From positions 62,001 through 126,000 of the forward strand of contig CANGKZ010000010.1 of NCBI GenBank assembly GCA_947454705.1: DNA of 64,000 nt, in the 5' to 3' direction. The DNA is from Verrucomicrobiota bacterium (GTDB taxonomy: Bacteria > Verrucomicrobiota > Verrucomicrobiia > Limisphaerales > UBA9464). This document shows positions 1 to 10,800 of the stretch, piece after piece. Position 1 is the stretch's first letter. Every line of letters starts with the position of its first letter. The notes under the pieces are model-generated. The model was not told where the DNA came from and made no database searches. It saw only the letters and a list, made by a program, of their open reading frames with translations. A program made the translations under genes and the position numbers.

Positions 1-108
1 GCCGGGGTTCGGCGGAGGGAATGTTGGCGGAGTTCATGACGAGGAACTCAGGGAGACGATTCAGGCAGGCGACTTGTTCGGACGAATTTTGAAGCATTTT
101 GAGCGGGC

Positions 109-894
109 GTGCGTCTTTCTACGATCATGACTCCCGACGCACGCCGCGAAGCGGTCCGAGTTTCCCCCCGGGCAGGTGCCTTCACCTTGATCGAACTGCT
201 GGTGGTGATCGCCATTATCGCCATCCTGGCAGGTATGCTTCTGCCCTCGCTGTCGGGCGCCAAGGAGGCCGCGAAACGGATTTCGTGCGTCAATAATCTG
301 CATCAACTCGGATTGTCCCACACGCTGTACGCGGGCGATCATCAGGGAAAGTTTGTGCCCCGCACGTACAACCCGGCCTGGCCCTCCCTGCTCTACGCGA
401 GCTACCAGAGCGTCACGATCCTGCGCTGCGCGAGCGACGTGCCCAAGCCCTTCACCTTCGGCGCCACGAGCACGAACTACATCGCCGACAACGCCCCGCG
501 CAGCTACATCATGAATGGTTGGAACGATTTCTTCCAAACCACCCTCCCGGCCGACGAATTCGCGAAGTACATGGCCCACACGGTGACGCTGTCGGTGCCG
601 GACTCCGCGCTGCAGGAGCCGTCGGACACCATCGTGTTCGGCGAGAAGCGGTCGGACGCCAAGCACGGGCATTTCCACATGGACTTCCTCGACGGCAAAC
701 TCGGCGACGACGTGGAGGAGTTGGAACACGGCCGCCACGGCAAGAACGCCTCGGCCAAGGGACAGGGATCAAACTACGCCTTTGCCGACGGCAGCTCGCG
801 CTTCCTCCGCTACGGACGCTCCCTGAGCCCGATCAATCTCTGGGCCACCACGCAGCTCTGGCGGACCAACACGGCGACGTTTAATCCTCAATAA
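109..894 (+). CDS. Prepilin-type (type II secretion pseudopilin-like) secreted protein
   Basis: A 261-residue protein with a short basic leader followed by a type IV prepilin signature ([18 protein letters not shown], about residues 25-42), so it should be cleaved and N-methylated by a prepilin peptidase and anchored through this helix. The rest is a globular exported domain. Near the C-terminus is a [13 protein letters not shown] segment, which resembles the end of the H-X9-DG/DUF1559-like pseudopilins that are abundant in Verrucomicrobia and Planctomycetes. Here the His lies farther from the DG than in the classic motif. The ATG at 109 is taken from the ORF track; a second in-frame ATG at 127 would also leave the leader intact. 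Role beyond pseudopilin or surface protein is unknown. It stands alone, with the next gene convergent. Confidence 0.85.
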   Translation: MRLSTIMTPDARREAVRVSPRAGAFTLIELLVVIAIIAILAGMLLPSLSGAKEAAKRISCVNNLHQLGLSHTLYAGDHQGKFVPRTYNPAWPSLLYASYQSVTILRCASDVPKPFTFGATSTNYIADNAPRSYIMNGWNDFFQTTLPADEFAKYMAHTVTLSVPDSALQEPSDTIVFGEKRSDAKHGHFHMDFLDGKLGDDVEELEHGRHGKNASAKGQGSNYAFADGSSRFLRYGRSLSPINLWATTQLWRTNTATFNPQ

Positions 895-927
895 GTCCAA
901 CGTCGAAAGTCCAAGGTCCAAAGTCGG
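893..927. repeat. Heptad micro-tandem array (AAGTCCA type)
   Basis: Five consecutive 7-bp units, AAGTCCA/ACGTCGA/AAGTCCA/AGGTCCA/AAGTCGG, begin inside the stop codon of the prepilin-like gene and fill the short convergent gap before the KdsD gene. The unit is degenerate but the period is exactly 7. It belongs to a set of heptad arrays seen elsewhere in the window (22050, 25526, 41292, 47746). Confidence 0.8.
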
Positions 928-939
928 ACACGGCAGGGG

Positions 940-1911
940 CTACATCAGTTTTAGTTTGGGGAGGTCCTGGGAGTCGACGAGGCCGACGGGTTCGCGTTTG
1001 GCGTTGACGACGATCAGGTCGTCGATGTTGCGTTCGTTGAAGATTCGCAGGGCTTCCACCGCCAGCGCCGTGTCGCGAATGCAGATGGGCTTGCGGGTCA
1101 TCACCAACTTCAACGGCAGGTCGAGCACCGCTTCATCCGACGCCATCAAGCGACGGAAATCACCATCGGTAAACACTCCGGCCAGTTTTCCGGTTCGCGT
1201 GATCACGCTCACCGATCCGGACTTGGCCCGGGTCATCACCAGCAGCGCATCCTTCACCTTCACGGTCTCGGAGGCCACGGCGCTGCGTTCGCCGCGGCGC
1301 ATGATGTCGCCGACGGTGACCAGCATGGCGCGTCCGATCGCACCGCTGGGATGTCGCTTGGCGTAGTCCTTCACCCGGAATCCCCGGGCCTCCATCACGG
1401 CAAGGGCCAGGGCATCGCCCATGACCAACATCGCGGTGGTGCTGGAGGTGGGGGCGAGATTGAACGAGCAGGCTTCGCGCGGGACCTTGCACTCGATGAC
1501 GACATCGGCATGACGCGCGAGGGTCGATTTCGCCGTTCCGGTCAGTGCTACGATGCGCACGCCGAATCGCTTCAACGCGGGCAAAAGGTGAACCAACTCC
1601 TCCGATTCGCCGGAGTAGCTCAGGGCGATGACCAGGTCGGCATCCTGAACGAGGCCCAGATCGCCGTGCAGGGCATCGACGGGATCAAGCACGACCGCGG
1701 TGGATCCGGTGCTGGCGAGGGTGGCGGCGATTTTGCGTCCGATATTTCCAGATTTTCCGATGCCGGCGACCACCACCTTGTTGCGTCGGGCGAGGGTTTC
1801 GACGATGGCCTCCACTGCGGCGTCGAACGAGGCATCGAGCGAATCCCGGACGGCACGGAGCGCCGAGAGCTCGATGGCAAACACTTCGCGGGCACGTCGG
1901 AGATGAGACAC
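940..1911 (-). CDS. kdsD: D-arabinose-5-phosphate isomerase, KpsF/GutQ family
   Basis: A 323-residue cytoplasmic enzyme predicted to interconvert D-ribulose 5-phosphate and D-arabinose 5-phosphate, the first committed step to Kdo for lipopolysaccharide. An N-terminal SIS sugar-isomerase domain (about 35-175) carries GIGKSGNIGRKIAATLASTG, HGDLG and the ALSYSGESEEL sugar-phosphate loop. Two CBS domains follow (about 205-323). Length and order match E. coli KdsD (328 aa). The family GKSGHIG motif has Asn in place of His here. GutQ/KpsF paralogues have the same architecture, so the exact paralogue name is inferred. It implies a Gram-negative LPS-type envelope. Confidence 0.93.
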   Translation of the reverse strand: MSHLRRAREVFAIELSALRAVRDSLDASFDAAVEAIVETLARRNKVVVAGIGKSGNIGRKIAATLASTGSTAVVLDPVDALHGDLGLVQDADLVIALSYSGESEELVHLLPALKRFGVRIVALTGTAKSTLARHADVVIECKVPREACSFNLAPTSSTTAMLVMGDALALAVMEARGFRVKDYAKRHPSGAIGRAMLVTVGDIMRRGERSAVASETVKVKDALLVMTRAKSGSVSVITRTGKLAGVFTDGDFRRLMASDEAVLDLPLKLVMTRKPICIRDTALAVEALRIFNERNIDDLIVVNAKREPVGLVDSQDLPKLKLM

Positions 1912-1970
1912 GGATGGATTGTAAGGGAACCGGACCGTTCATTGAACCTCAAAGTCCGACGTTGCAGGAC

Positions 1971-2050
1971 GGCGGCAATTTTGGAGTGCGGTGGCAGAGC
2001 GGAGCGTCGACACCGCTTTCGAAACCGGGCGAGGCGAAATGCCGACCGGC
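1971..2050. repeat. Dispersed hairpin repeat B, copy 1
   Basis: The segment TTTTGGAGTGCGGTGGCAGA ... ACACCGCTTTCGA ... ACCGACCGGC recurs almost unchanged at 25446-25523 and in diverged form at 29956-30044. The GCGGTG and CACCGC arms can pair. It lies in the 338-bp gene-free stretch upstream of kdsD. I see no credible ORF there; the short ORFs in the track are repeat translations. Confidence 0.75.
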
Positions 2051-2120
2051 AACCTTGGCGCTCAAGAAGGATACAAATCGTTCAACGCCCCTTGGCCGAC
2101 CTGGCGCTGAGATTCCAATC

Positions 2121-2229
2121 AGGCAACGACGGCGCTGGCGCTGGTCGTTTTGTAGTATCGGCTGCGCGGCAGCGCAGCCCTACCCCACGTTGGCAGGGCG
2201 GCGTTGCCGCGCCGCCGTCACTGGATTCC
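2121..2229. repeat. Dispersed two-hairpin repeat A, copy 1
   Basis: About 110 bp that closely match 41102-41210. The element contains two hairpins. The first is GGCTGCG-CGGCAG-CGCAGCC (2160-2179). The second is GGCGGCG-TTGCCG-CGCCGCC (2197-2216). The first stem differs from its counterpart in the other copy by paired, compensating changes. It is followed directly by octad TTCAAC units in both copies. Confidence 0.8.
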
Positions 2230-2288
2230 CCTTCAACGGTTCAACTTTTTTAACCCTTCAACTGCCGTTTTAGGTTCAACCCTTCAAC
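2230..2288. repeat. Octad TTCAAC array, overlapping the 3' end of the next CDS
   Basis: Units CCTTCAAC, GGTTCAAC, a 9-bp variant, CCTTCAAC, the spacer TGCCGTTTTA, then GGTTCAAC and CCTTCAAC. The same octads and the same spacer module recur at 30321-30369, and octads alone at 41211-41242. The array runs into the C-terminal codons of the minus-strand membrane protein. Confidence 0.8.
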
Positions 2289-2732
2289 CTCGGGCTTGAT
2301 CCGTCCCGCGAGGACTCCCGCAGCAATGGCCCATCCCGCGTAGCCCGCGCCTTCCGCAGCGGCCCACCAGGCGGGCAGGCCGGCGTTGATATCAATCCCC
2401 ACCAGCACGGCGGCGTGGATCAGCGCGATGCGGACCAGAAACCGGATCACTGGGAGGTACCGCACGACATCGAAGGAAAGAAACAGCAGCAACGCACCAA
2501 ACACGGCGTACAGGGCGGACGCGGAACGGGCGAGGTAGAGCACCACGGGAAGGTGCGGCAGAGCACCGAGTCCGGCGCCGGCGTGGAAGTGGTCGTGCCA
2601 CGACGCCGGCATGAAGACCGCCACGAGGGCGGCGAGATCCAGCACCCCGATCGCTCGGAGCAGCCAGGCCAATGTTCGTTCCGGACGATTCACAATCGGC
2701 ATCCGGACCCCGCGCGTTCCCCTTCCCTTCAC
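2250..2732 (-). CDS. Small polytopic membrane protein of unknown function
   Basis: A 160-residue protein with about four hydrophobic helices (near residues 20-40, 60-85, 90-112 and 128-146), so an inner-membrane protein; I do not recognise the family. Its last residues (GLNLKRQLKG) are encoded by the intergenic octad repeat, which suggests the original stop was lost or the C-terminus was replaced by repeat insertion. It starts 30 bp after the aspartate kinase stop on the same strand and may be cotranscribed with it. An ATG at codon 11 (MPIVNRPERTLAW) is an equally plausible start. Confidence 0.6.
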   Translation of the reverse strand: MKGRGTRGVRMPIVNRPERTLAWLLRAIGVLDLAALVAVFMPASWHDHFHAGAGLGALPHLPVVLYLARSASALYAVFGALLLFLSFDVVRYLPVIRFLVRIALIHAAVLVGIDINAGLPAWWAAAEGAGYAGWAIAAGVLAGRIKPEVEGLNLKRQLKG

Positions 2733-2762
2733 CGATGGGGAGACGCCGCGGGAAACCGGCAG

Positions 2763-3980
2763 TTATTCCAGGAAGGCCGTGTGCAGGGCGCGCATGGCCT
2801 GCTCCCCCTTGGCGAGTTCAATGACCACGGAGATCTTGATCTCGCTGGTGGAAATCATGCCGATGTTCACGCCCTCGTGCGCGAGGACGTCGAACATCTT
2901 GGCCGCGACGCCGCTGTGGCTGCGCATGCCGACGCCGACGATGGACAGCTTGCCGATCGCCTCGTCGGCGACGGTTTCCTTGAAGCCCACGGAGGCCTTC
3001 AGTCCTTCGATGACGTGGCTGGCCTTGGCGAGGTCGGGCTTGTCCACGGTGAAGCTCAGGTCGGTGGCCGGGACGCCGCCGCCGTGGCTGGCGTTCTGGA
3101 CGATCATGTCCACGTTGATCGCCGCATCGCTCAGCGCGCGGAAGATGCGGGCGGCGCGGCCGGGTTGATCGGGCACTCCGAACAACGTGATCTTGGCCTG
3201 GTTCTTGTCGAAGGAGACGCCGCGGACCACGACGTTCTCCATGCTGTTCGTTTCCTCTTTCACGATCGTACCGGGATTTTCGTTCAGGCTGGAGCGGACT
3301 TCGAACACCACGTTGAACTTCTTGGCAAACTCCACGGAGCGGAGCTGCATCACCTTCGCGCCACTGCCGGCGAGCTCGAGCATCTCGTCGTAGGCGATTT
3401 CAGGGATCTTGCGCGCTTGCGGCACGATCCGGGGATCGGCGGTGTAAACGCCGTCAACGTCGGTGTAAATCTGGCAAAGGTCGGCCTTCAACGCCGCCGC
3501 AAGGGCAATGGCGGTGAGATCGCTGCCGCCGCGGCCGAGGGTCGTGATCGCGCCCTCGGGGGTCTGGCCCTGGAAGCCGGCGACGATCACCACATTCCCG
3601 GCGTCGAGCAGCTTGTGCACTTCGCTGGGAGTGATGTTCTGGATCTTGGCCTTGGTGTGGACGCCATCGGTGACGATGCCGGCCTGCGCTCCGGTGAGCG
3701 ACACGGCGGGAACGCCCATGGAATGCAGCGCGATCGCGGCGAGGGCAATGGTCTGCTGTTCGCCCGTGGCGAGGAGCATGTCCATCTCGCGCTCGCTTGG
3801 GAGCGTGGTGATTTCCTTGGCGAGTTTGATCAAGCCGTCGGTCACGCCGCTCATCGCTGAGACGACGACAACCACCTGATCGCCCTGCTCGCGATACTTC
3901 GCGACGCGACGAGCGACGTTCTTGATGCGGTCCGTGTTGCCCACGGAGGTGCCGCCGTATTTCTGGACGATGAGCGCCAT
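2763..3980 (-). CDS. lysC: Aspartate kinase
   Basis: A 405-residue enzyme that phosphorylates L-aspartate, the entry to the lysine, threonine, methionine and diaminopimelate pathways. The N-terminus [13 protein letters not shown] is the invariant start of monofunctional aspartokinases and fixes the ATG at 3980; the longer ORF (to 4280) is an upstream extension. A purine-rich AGAAGG lies about 4 bp upstream of this ATG. The amino-acid-kinase domain spans about 1-230 ([36 protein letters not shown]), followed by two ACT domains (about 265-400) with the allosteric motif [16 protein letters not shown]. The length equals the usual 405-411 aa. Feedback control by lysine and/or threonine is expected from the family. 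Confidence 0.96.
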   Translation of the reverse strand: MALIVQKYGGTSVGNTDRIKNVARRVAKYREQGDQVVVVVSAMSGVTDGLIKLAKEITTLPSEREMDMLLATGEQQTIALAAIALHSMGVPAVSLTGAQAGIVTDGVHTKAKIQNITPSEVHKLLDAGNVVIVAGFQGQTPEGAITTLGRGGSDLTAIALAAALKADLCQIYTDVDGVYTADPRIVPQARKIPEIAYDEMLELAGSGAKVMQLRSVEFAKKFNVVFEVRSSLNENPGTIVKEETNSMENVVVRGVSFDKNQAKITLFGVPDQPGRAARIFRALSDAAINVDMIVQNASHGGGVPATDLSFTVDKPDLAKASHVIEGLKASVGFKETVADEAIGKLSIVGVGMRSHSGVAAKMFDVLAHEGVNIGMISTSEIKISVVIELAKGEQAMRALHTAFLE

Positions 3981-4099
3981 GACCTTCTGAAAGGCCGCCT
4001 TTGTGCCGGACTGCGGGCCGTGAGACAAAGGAAAAGTTTTTGTCCCCGATGCTGTTTCAATAGGTGGAGCCCCTTTTTCCCCGTTCCCGGATTCGAATT

Positions 4100-4822
4100 T
4101 CAGGGCTGCCTTTTGGCGAACTTCGCGCGCCGGGCCTGTCGCAACGTCGCGGCCACGATCAACGCCCCGCCCACAACATACCCGTACTCCTCCGGCTCGG
4201 GTACGCCCACGAATTCCAATCCCCAACTCTTCAACTGCGCTTCCCCGCCGGTTTCCATGTCCATCAGGAACAGGGTCCATTCGCCGTTCGGGTCCATGCC
4301 GTTGAAGACGCTCAGCATGGAGGACGCAGAGCGCGTGGTCCCGGTGACTTCGGTGCCCGGGGTCACGCTGGGGCTGGACCGCCCGCTCGGCTGCCAGGAT
4401 CCGGTCAATGGCGCGTTGAGAAGACCCGTGACAATCCGGTAGGTGTGAACGTCGTTCGCCGCCTGATCGTCCAGGACGAACCCGGCCCCGAAGCCGCTGT
4501 CGCCGTATCCGGTGCTGTTCACATCGGCGCGTCCCACCCGGCTGAGCAGGACCGAGAACTGGGTCCCGTAGGACAGGCCGACGTAAAGATCCCCATTGTA
4601 CATCGGGCCGGTGCCGCCGGGCAGGGTTTCAATGTCGAGCCAGACGTTCAGATCCGTCAGCGACACCATGTTGATCCCGGTCACCAGCTGGGAATGCAGG
4701 ATGCCGCCTGGGTTGCCGTCGGGGATGGTGACGTTGACGTTGTTGAAGTTGACGATGACCGCTTGGGCCGACGCACAGAGCGTCAGGGAGGCGAGCCAGG
4801 TCGCGAGGGAATGGGTTCTCAC
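4100..4822 (-). CDS. Secreted P-domain-like protein with PEP-CTERM sorting signal
   Basis: A 240-residue exported protein. It has a signal peptide ([21 protein letters not shown]). Its central beta-rich region, with [26 protein letters not shown], resembles the end of proprotein-convertase P/Homo B domains, which usually close with G-W-L-x-D ... L-x-SW-x-L-x-F. The C-terminus is a classic PEP-CTERM tripartite signal: [14 protein letters not shown], a hydrophobic helix, then [10 protein letters not shown]. It should therefore be processed by an exosortase at the envelope; no exosortase gene is in this window. It starts 57 bp after the giant gene's stop, on the same strand. Binding function is unknown. 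Confidence 0.8.
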   Translation of the reverse strand: MRTHSLATWLASLTLCASAQAVIVNFNNVNVTIPDGNPGGILHSQLVTGINMVSLTDLNVWLDIETLPGGTGPMYNGDLYVGLSYGTQFSVLLSRVGRADVNSTGYGDSGFGAGFVLDDQAANDVHTYRIVTGLLNAPLTGSWQPSGRSSPSVTPGTEVTGTTRSASSMLSVFNGMDPNGEWTLFLMDMETGGEAQLKSWGLEFVGVPEPEEYGYVVGGALIVAATLRQARRAKFAKRQP

Positions 4823-4879
4823 AGGAGGAGGCGGAATCTAAGGTTAAGGATTCGGTGGGACGGACCGGAGGCGCCGCGA

Positions 4880-7800
4880 TCAGGGCACGATTTCCGTGCG
4901 ATAGAACCGGGTCGCGCTGTTGAAGATGTTCGGATCGTTGACCGAGAGCCGCCCATTGGATTGCGAGGTCACGGGCCGGCCGCTGTTGAGAAGCGTCCAC
5001 GGAGTGCCGAGGGCGCTCTGCGCGTACACCAGGTACTGGCGATTTGGCGCGCCCTGGAACTGCACCGTGACATTTCGATTGCCCGGTCCTGCGGTGACCG
5101 CGTTGACCAGATTGAAGGTCGGCGTCTCCGTCGGAGCCGCGACAACATTCAACGTGACCGTGCCCGTGGAGGTTCCACCGAACCCATCATCGATGGTGTA
5201 GGTGAAGGTGTCGGTGGTGTTCGCCGTGGATCCATTGGCGCGATACGAAATCCAACCATCCGCCGCCACCACCGTCACGCCATTGGCCGAGGTGGTGGTT
5301 TGAGACACGAGGCTCAGCGAATCGCCTTCCGGATCGGTGTCGTTGGCGGTGAGCTTGGAGACGTGGAACTTCACCGTCTTTCCCTCGATGCGGGTCAAGG
5401 TGTCATCCGCTGCGACTGGGGATTGGTTGGGAATTCCTTTTCCGGAAATGAGAGCCGCCGCACCGCGCGTGTGCTCGGAGTTGGAATCGATTTCAACAAT
5501 CGCATCCCGAGCTCCCAGGGCCTTCGGAGTGAAGGTCACGGTGAAGGTGGTGAAATCCGACGAAGGCAGGACGCGCTGCTTCATGGCGGTCGTGTCGATC
5601 GCGTAATCCTCCGGGTGGTCCCCGTTGAGCCTGACTCCCCGGATGATCAAGGGATCGATCCCCACATTGACGACGGTGAACGTCCGGGTGACCGGTGCAC
5701 TCCCCACCCGCAGGTCGCCAAAGACGACCGGATCGGTTCCGTCGGATCGCGCGACGCCGACAGGTTGCTGGAGCACGACCCTGGATTCGGGGGGATAAAG
5801 TTCGAGCTCATCGATGGCAATCGGCAGTCCCGACGCTTGGGTCAGGATCCGGAAGCCGGTTGCCCGTATGTCCTGGAACGAGAAGAGATGCCGCACGCTG
5901 CCATCGGTGATCGCGGCGACTCCAGTGCCCGGATAGGTCACCGTGCCGATGGTCTTCCATTCCGAATCCGGAGTGCTGGCATTGACGGTATTGGCGGTGG
6001 TGTACTGAAGGGTGTAAGTGCCCTGCCAGCGATCCGCCGTGAGCGTTCCGGTATTGTCGCGCCCAAACGCCACCCGGTTGATCGGCTGCGGAAAGGAGGC
6101 CACTTGGACTCCCACAAAGCTGTTGGTGCTTCCGGCAATCCAACTGCCGCTCTCCCCGGTTCGAAGATCCACGACATTGTTAGCCGGATAGCCCCCTGAG
6201 CTGATTTCGTCCTTGGCAAAGGGAGATCCCCCAAGGGTGTATTTTTCGGGGACATCACCGCCGACCGGCACATCAAAAAGTTTCCGTGAAGCGAACACGG
6301 CCACGGTGAAGTTCGTGGTGGCGGTGTTGCCGGTTCGATCCGACGCGGTGGCCGTCACCGTGGTCACGCCCAGCGGGAACAGCGTTCCCGAAGGATGACT
6401 GTAACTCCACACCGGGACCTCGCCGGAATCGTCGGTGCCTGGCGGATCCGGAAAGATCACCCGCACGCCGGAGTCCGCGCTGGCCAAGGCGGTGATCTCC
6501 GACAGCGTGCCGATTACCGGCGCATGGGTGTCTGTTCCCGTGCCGGTCAGCCGGATCAGGAACTCAGGGAAATCCGGATCCATCGAAGCGATCCGCAAGT
6601 GCGCCGCGTAGTTGGTGTCCGCGCGCGGCACGAACACCGCCTCGAGGGTGGTGCTGCCACCCACCGGGACAAATCCCACGGTCGCTCCGGTATCGAGGAC
6701 GAATCCCGGGTCCTCAGCCGATGCATCCGCCAAGTCAACGGTGAGCGTCAGAGGAATCGCCCCGGTGTTGCGGAGGGTCACCGTGTTGGTCACACGGGTG
6801 CCGGCGGCATTGGTTCCGAAGGCGATCCCGGGCCAATTCGTCACGCCAGGCGTGGAATGGGTGTCGGCCAGAAACGGCGTGCCCGAGGGGAACTCCACCA
6901 ACAATCGGGGCGGCAATCCCACGGTCACAGTAAAGGTGCGCGTGGAGAAATTTCCCGCGCCATCCGTGGCGGTGATCGTCACCACCGTGTCTCCGACCGG
7001 GAACAGGGTTCCGCTGGCCTTGGAATAGCTGAGGATCGGAGCCTCCCCGGAATTGTCGGTGGCCGATGCCGGCGCGTAGTGAACCACCGCTCCGCCACTG
7101 CTCGTTTGAATCGCGGCCACGTTGACGTGCGATGCAATCACCGGCGGCGTGTGGTCCACGCCGATTCCGGACACGGGCAGCTGCAACACCGTCACGCCAT
7201 TTCGAATAAAGAACAGTTTGGACTGACGCACCCCGAGACCGGTCGGGTGAAAGGTCATCGTAAACGTGGTGGTGTCGGCATCCGTCTCCAATGCGAGGCG
7301 GGTCCCGGTCGTATCCACCAAGAAGTCGTCGCCGCCGACTTCCGACATCCCGATGTAATCGAAGTTCAACCGTCCCTGACCCACCCGGCGGATCGTGAAC
7401 GTTTTCGGCGTGCCGCTGGTGTTTTCGTTCTGACTTCCGAACAGCACCGGTCCCGCAGTGGGATCGATTTCGGTTCCGGCAGGTTGCTCCAGGACGATCC
7501 GGATCGGCGGTCCGTACAGTTCGAGTTCGTCGATGCAGATCTCCGGTCCGCCGCCCCCCGAGTTCACATTGATCCGGAAGCCGGTGGCGGCGACCGTTTT
7601 GAACGCATACAAGTGACGCAGGGCGGGTTGGCTCACCGCCGTGGCTCCGGATCCCGGATAATTGATCGTACCGATCGTCTGCCAGCTGGCATCCGGAGTC
7701 GTCTCATCGGGATTCGCGACTGTCGTAAACTGGAGCGTGTAGGATCCGTCGGTCCGATCCCCAAAAACTCCACGATTGTCGCGGCCAAAGGCCACGCGAT

Positions 7801-10800
7801 CGATGTACACCGGTGTCGCCCCAAGATTGATCCCCAGGAAACTGGCGGAGGCCCCGGCAATCCAACTCTCGCTGTTGCCGTAGGCGCGGTTGTTAATGTT
7901 GGCGATTGAGTGCGGGAACGAACCAATCACATCCTGCGCAAAGGGGGTTCCAGCATTCGCAAGGTTCGGCGGCACGGCATCTCCGGATCTGACCACCGGG
8001 GGATTGGCCGTGGTTTGAACGGTGACGGTGAACGTCGCGGTCGAGCTGTTGGACGAGGCATCCGTCGCCGTCACCGTGACCGTGGTCACGCCCCGCGGGA
8101 ACACCGTCCCGGCCGGATGCGAATAGGTCACCGTGGGGGTGCTATCGAAATCGTCGACCGCCTGCGCCGCCGGATAAAACACGGCGATACCGGCGGGTTC
8201 TGCAGCGGACACCACCAGGTTTGCCGGAGGCGTGAGCGTCGGCGGTGTCGTATCACTTCCGGTACCGCTGAGTGCCACGAAGAAGTCGGGAAATTCAGGA
8301 TCCTCGGAACGGATTCGCAGGCGGGTGGTTTGTCTCCCGAAAGTCACCGGGGCAAAAACCACCTCCATTGTTGTGCTCTCCCCGGCAGGGATCGTGGTCA
8401 GGGTCGAGTTGGTGCGAAGGCTGAATTCCGAGGCATTGCCACCCACCAACTCCAGACTCGCAATTCGCAGCGCCCCCAATCCGGAATTCCTCAACGTGAA
8501 AGTCCTGGTTCCGGTGGAATGAATTGCATGCGAACCAAAGGCCACGCTTGGCGGCGTGACCACGCGTGCGGTGATTCGATCCAGGGCCGCCGAGACATTG
8601 AGGACGTTGCTCAATCCACGAGCAAAGGTCAGCTGTCCGCCTGCGTCGTTGTCACCCGAGCCCCGCAGTGTCCCGTCGTCCAGCAATCCGAGAACAAAGC
8701 ACTGGCCGGAGGCGACGGCGCGAAGGGATCGTGGCGTCGGTGCGCTGGCCAGCACCCCCGCGCAGCCGCGACCCCATTGGACCACTCCCCCATCGCGCTT
8801 CACAGCAGTGGACGTCAACTCGCCCGCGGAGATCGCGACCACCTGGGTCAAACCACTCGGCACGTTCAGCGCTCCGTCCAGATCCTGGCCCCACGCAACC
8901 ACCGTTCCATCGGACTTCAACGCCAGGCTGTGAAAGCGACCCGCACTGACCGCCACCACTCCGGTCAATCCGTTGGGCACGTCGAGCTCGCCAACACCGT
9001 TTGCGCCCCAGGCCACCACCGTCCCGTCATCCTTGAGGGCCAGCGCATGCGTGCCCGCCGCGCTGATTGCCGTCACGCCGAGCAGACCCGACGGCGGAGA
9101 ATACGGGAAGGAGCCTGATCCACCCCACTGCACCACCGTCCCGTCCGACTTCAGTGCCACGGCAAACGCGCTCCCTGCGGCGATCGAAACAGCATCCGTA
9201 ATGGAAGCTGCCCCTGAGACCATCCCCTCGGTGTCCACGCCCCAACCCACCACCGAGCCATCGCGCTTGAGCGCCAGCGATTGCTGCGGGCCACTCACGA
9301 CCGACACCACCCCATTCAAGTCCGTCGGCAATTCCTCCTCGGAAGTGGTTCCAAGGCTTCCCCAAGCCCGAAGCAACACGGTCCCCGCCAGGGCGGTGCC
9401 GGCCGGTTGCTCCACACCAAGCTGCACCGGGCGCCGGACCACGATCGTGAAGGACGAAGTCGAAGCATTGTCGGCCGCATCCCGGGCCGTGATGTTCACC
9501 GTGTTCGTTCCGACCGGGAACCGGCTGCCACTCTCCGGTGAATAGGTCACCGTGGGGACTTCCCCGGAATCATCCGAAACCAGGACGGGATTGAAGTTCA
9601 CGACCACGCCGGTGGGATCGCTGGTGACCACCGTGCGATCGAGATGCTGCACGATGACCGGAGCCGTCACATCCACCCCTGTGCCGGTCAACGTAACGGA
9701 ATAGGTCGGCTGGTACGGATCATCCGACACGAGTTGCAGCTCCGTCGAGCGCGCCCCGGTTCCGCGCGGACGAAAGGCAACGCTCAACGCGGTGCTGCTT
9801 CCCGGAGGAACCGTGAGGAGCAGGCCCTTGGTGTTCACCTCGAACTCCGCGGCATTTCCACCGGTCGTTGAGACGCTGGAAAAATGAAGCGTCCCGCCGC
9901 CGGTGTTTTTCACCACGAAGGATTTCACGACCGGAGCACTGCCAATCGAGGCGCTTCCGAAGCCCACCGTGGGAGGCGTCCCCGCAAGCACGGTTCCGGC
10001 CGGCTGCTCCAACTCCAGCACCGGAGGCGGCGTCACCGTGACCGTAAAGGTGGAGGTGGATTCGTTGTTGTCCTCGTCCTTCGCCGTGATGGTGACCGTC
10101 GTCGTCCCCAAGGCGAAGAAGGCGCCACTCTCGATGCTGTACGCGAGCGTCACTGCGTTGCCCGAGTTATCGGTGACCACGGCAGGCTCGTAGGACACGT
10201 TGATCCCGGTGGCGTTGGTGGTCGCCACCACCACATTTGGATGCGACGCGATGACCGGGGGAATGGTGTCCACCCCGCTGCCTTGAAGCGGCACGTCAAA
10301 CACCGGAGTCGTCGGGTCATCCGTTGCAATTCTGAGCGTCGCGGATCGATCCCCGCTCTTGCGCGGATGGAACAGAACCGAAAACGACGTGACCCCATTC
10401 GTGGCCGGCACCACGGAGGACATGCTCGAAATGTTGAGAACAAAGTCTCCGACCATCGGTCCCACCAGCGCAACCGAGCGCACCGCCATCGACTTGGTCC
10501 CGGAATTGGTGAGGGAGAACGTGCGCAACGCGCTGTCCGTTTGGAGCTCCTGCGCATCGAAGGCGGGGAAAGCCGCTCCAGCGGTCAGCGGAGTTCCAGC
10601 AGGTTGCTCCACCGCGAGCTGCGCCGACTGCTCGTAGTTATAGAGCTCGAGTTCATCAATCGCCACCTCCTGGTCCGGGCGCTCGATCAGCAGCCGGAAA
10701 CCGGTGGCCTCGACCGGTGTGAAAGTGAAGACGTGCCGCAGACTCGGCGCCGAAAACCACACCGCATCCCGCAACGTGGAGTAGTCCACCGTACCCAGGG

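Noticed and set aside
2415-3860. 481-aa plus-strand ORF
   Set aside because: It lies opposite lysC and the small membrane protein, both well supported; its composition (His, Asp, Val, Gly) is typical of complement-strand translation.
4023-4060. Possible terminator between aspartate kinase and the PEP-CTERM gene
   Set aside because: GACAAA/TTTGTC gives only a 6-bp AT-rich stem without a good T-run in either direction.
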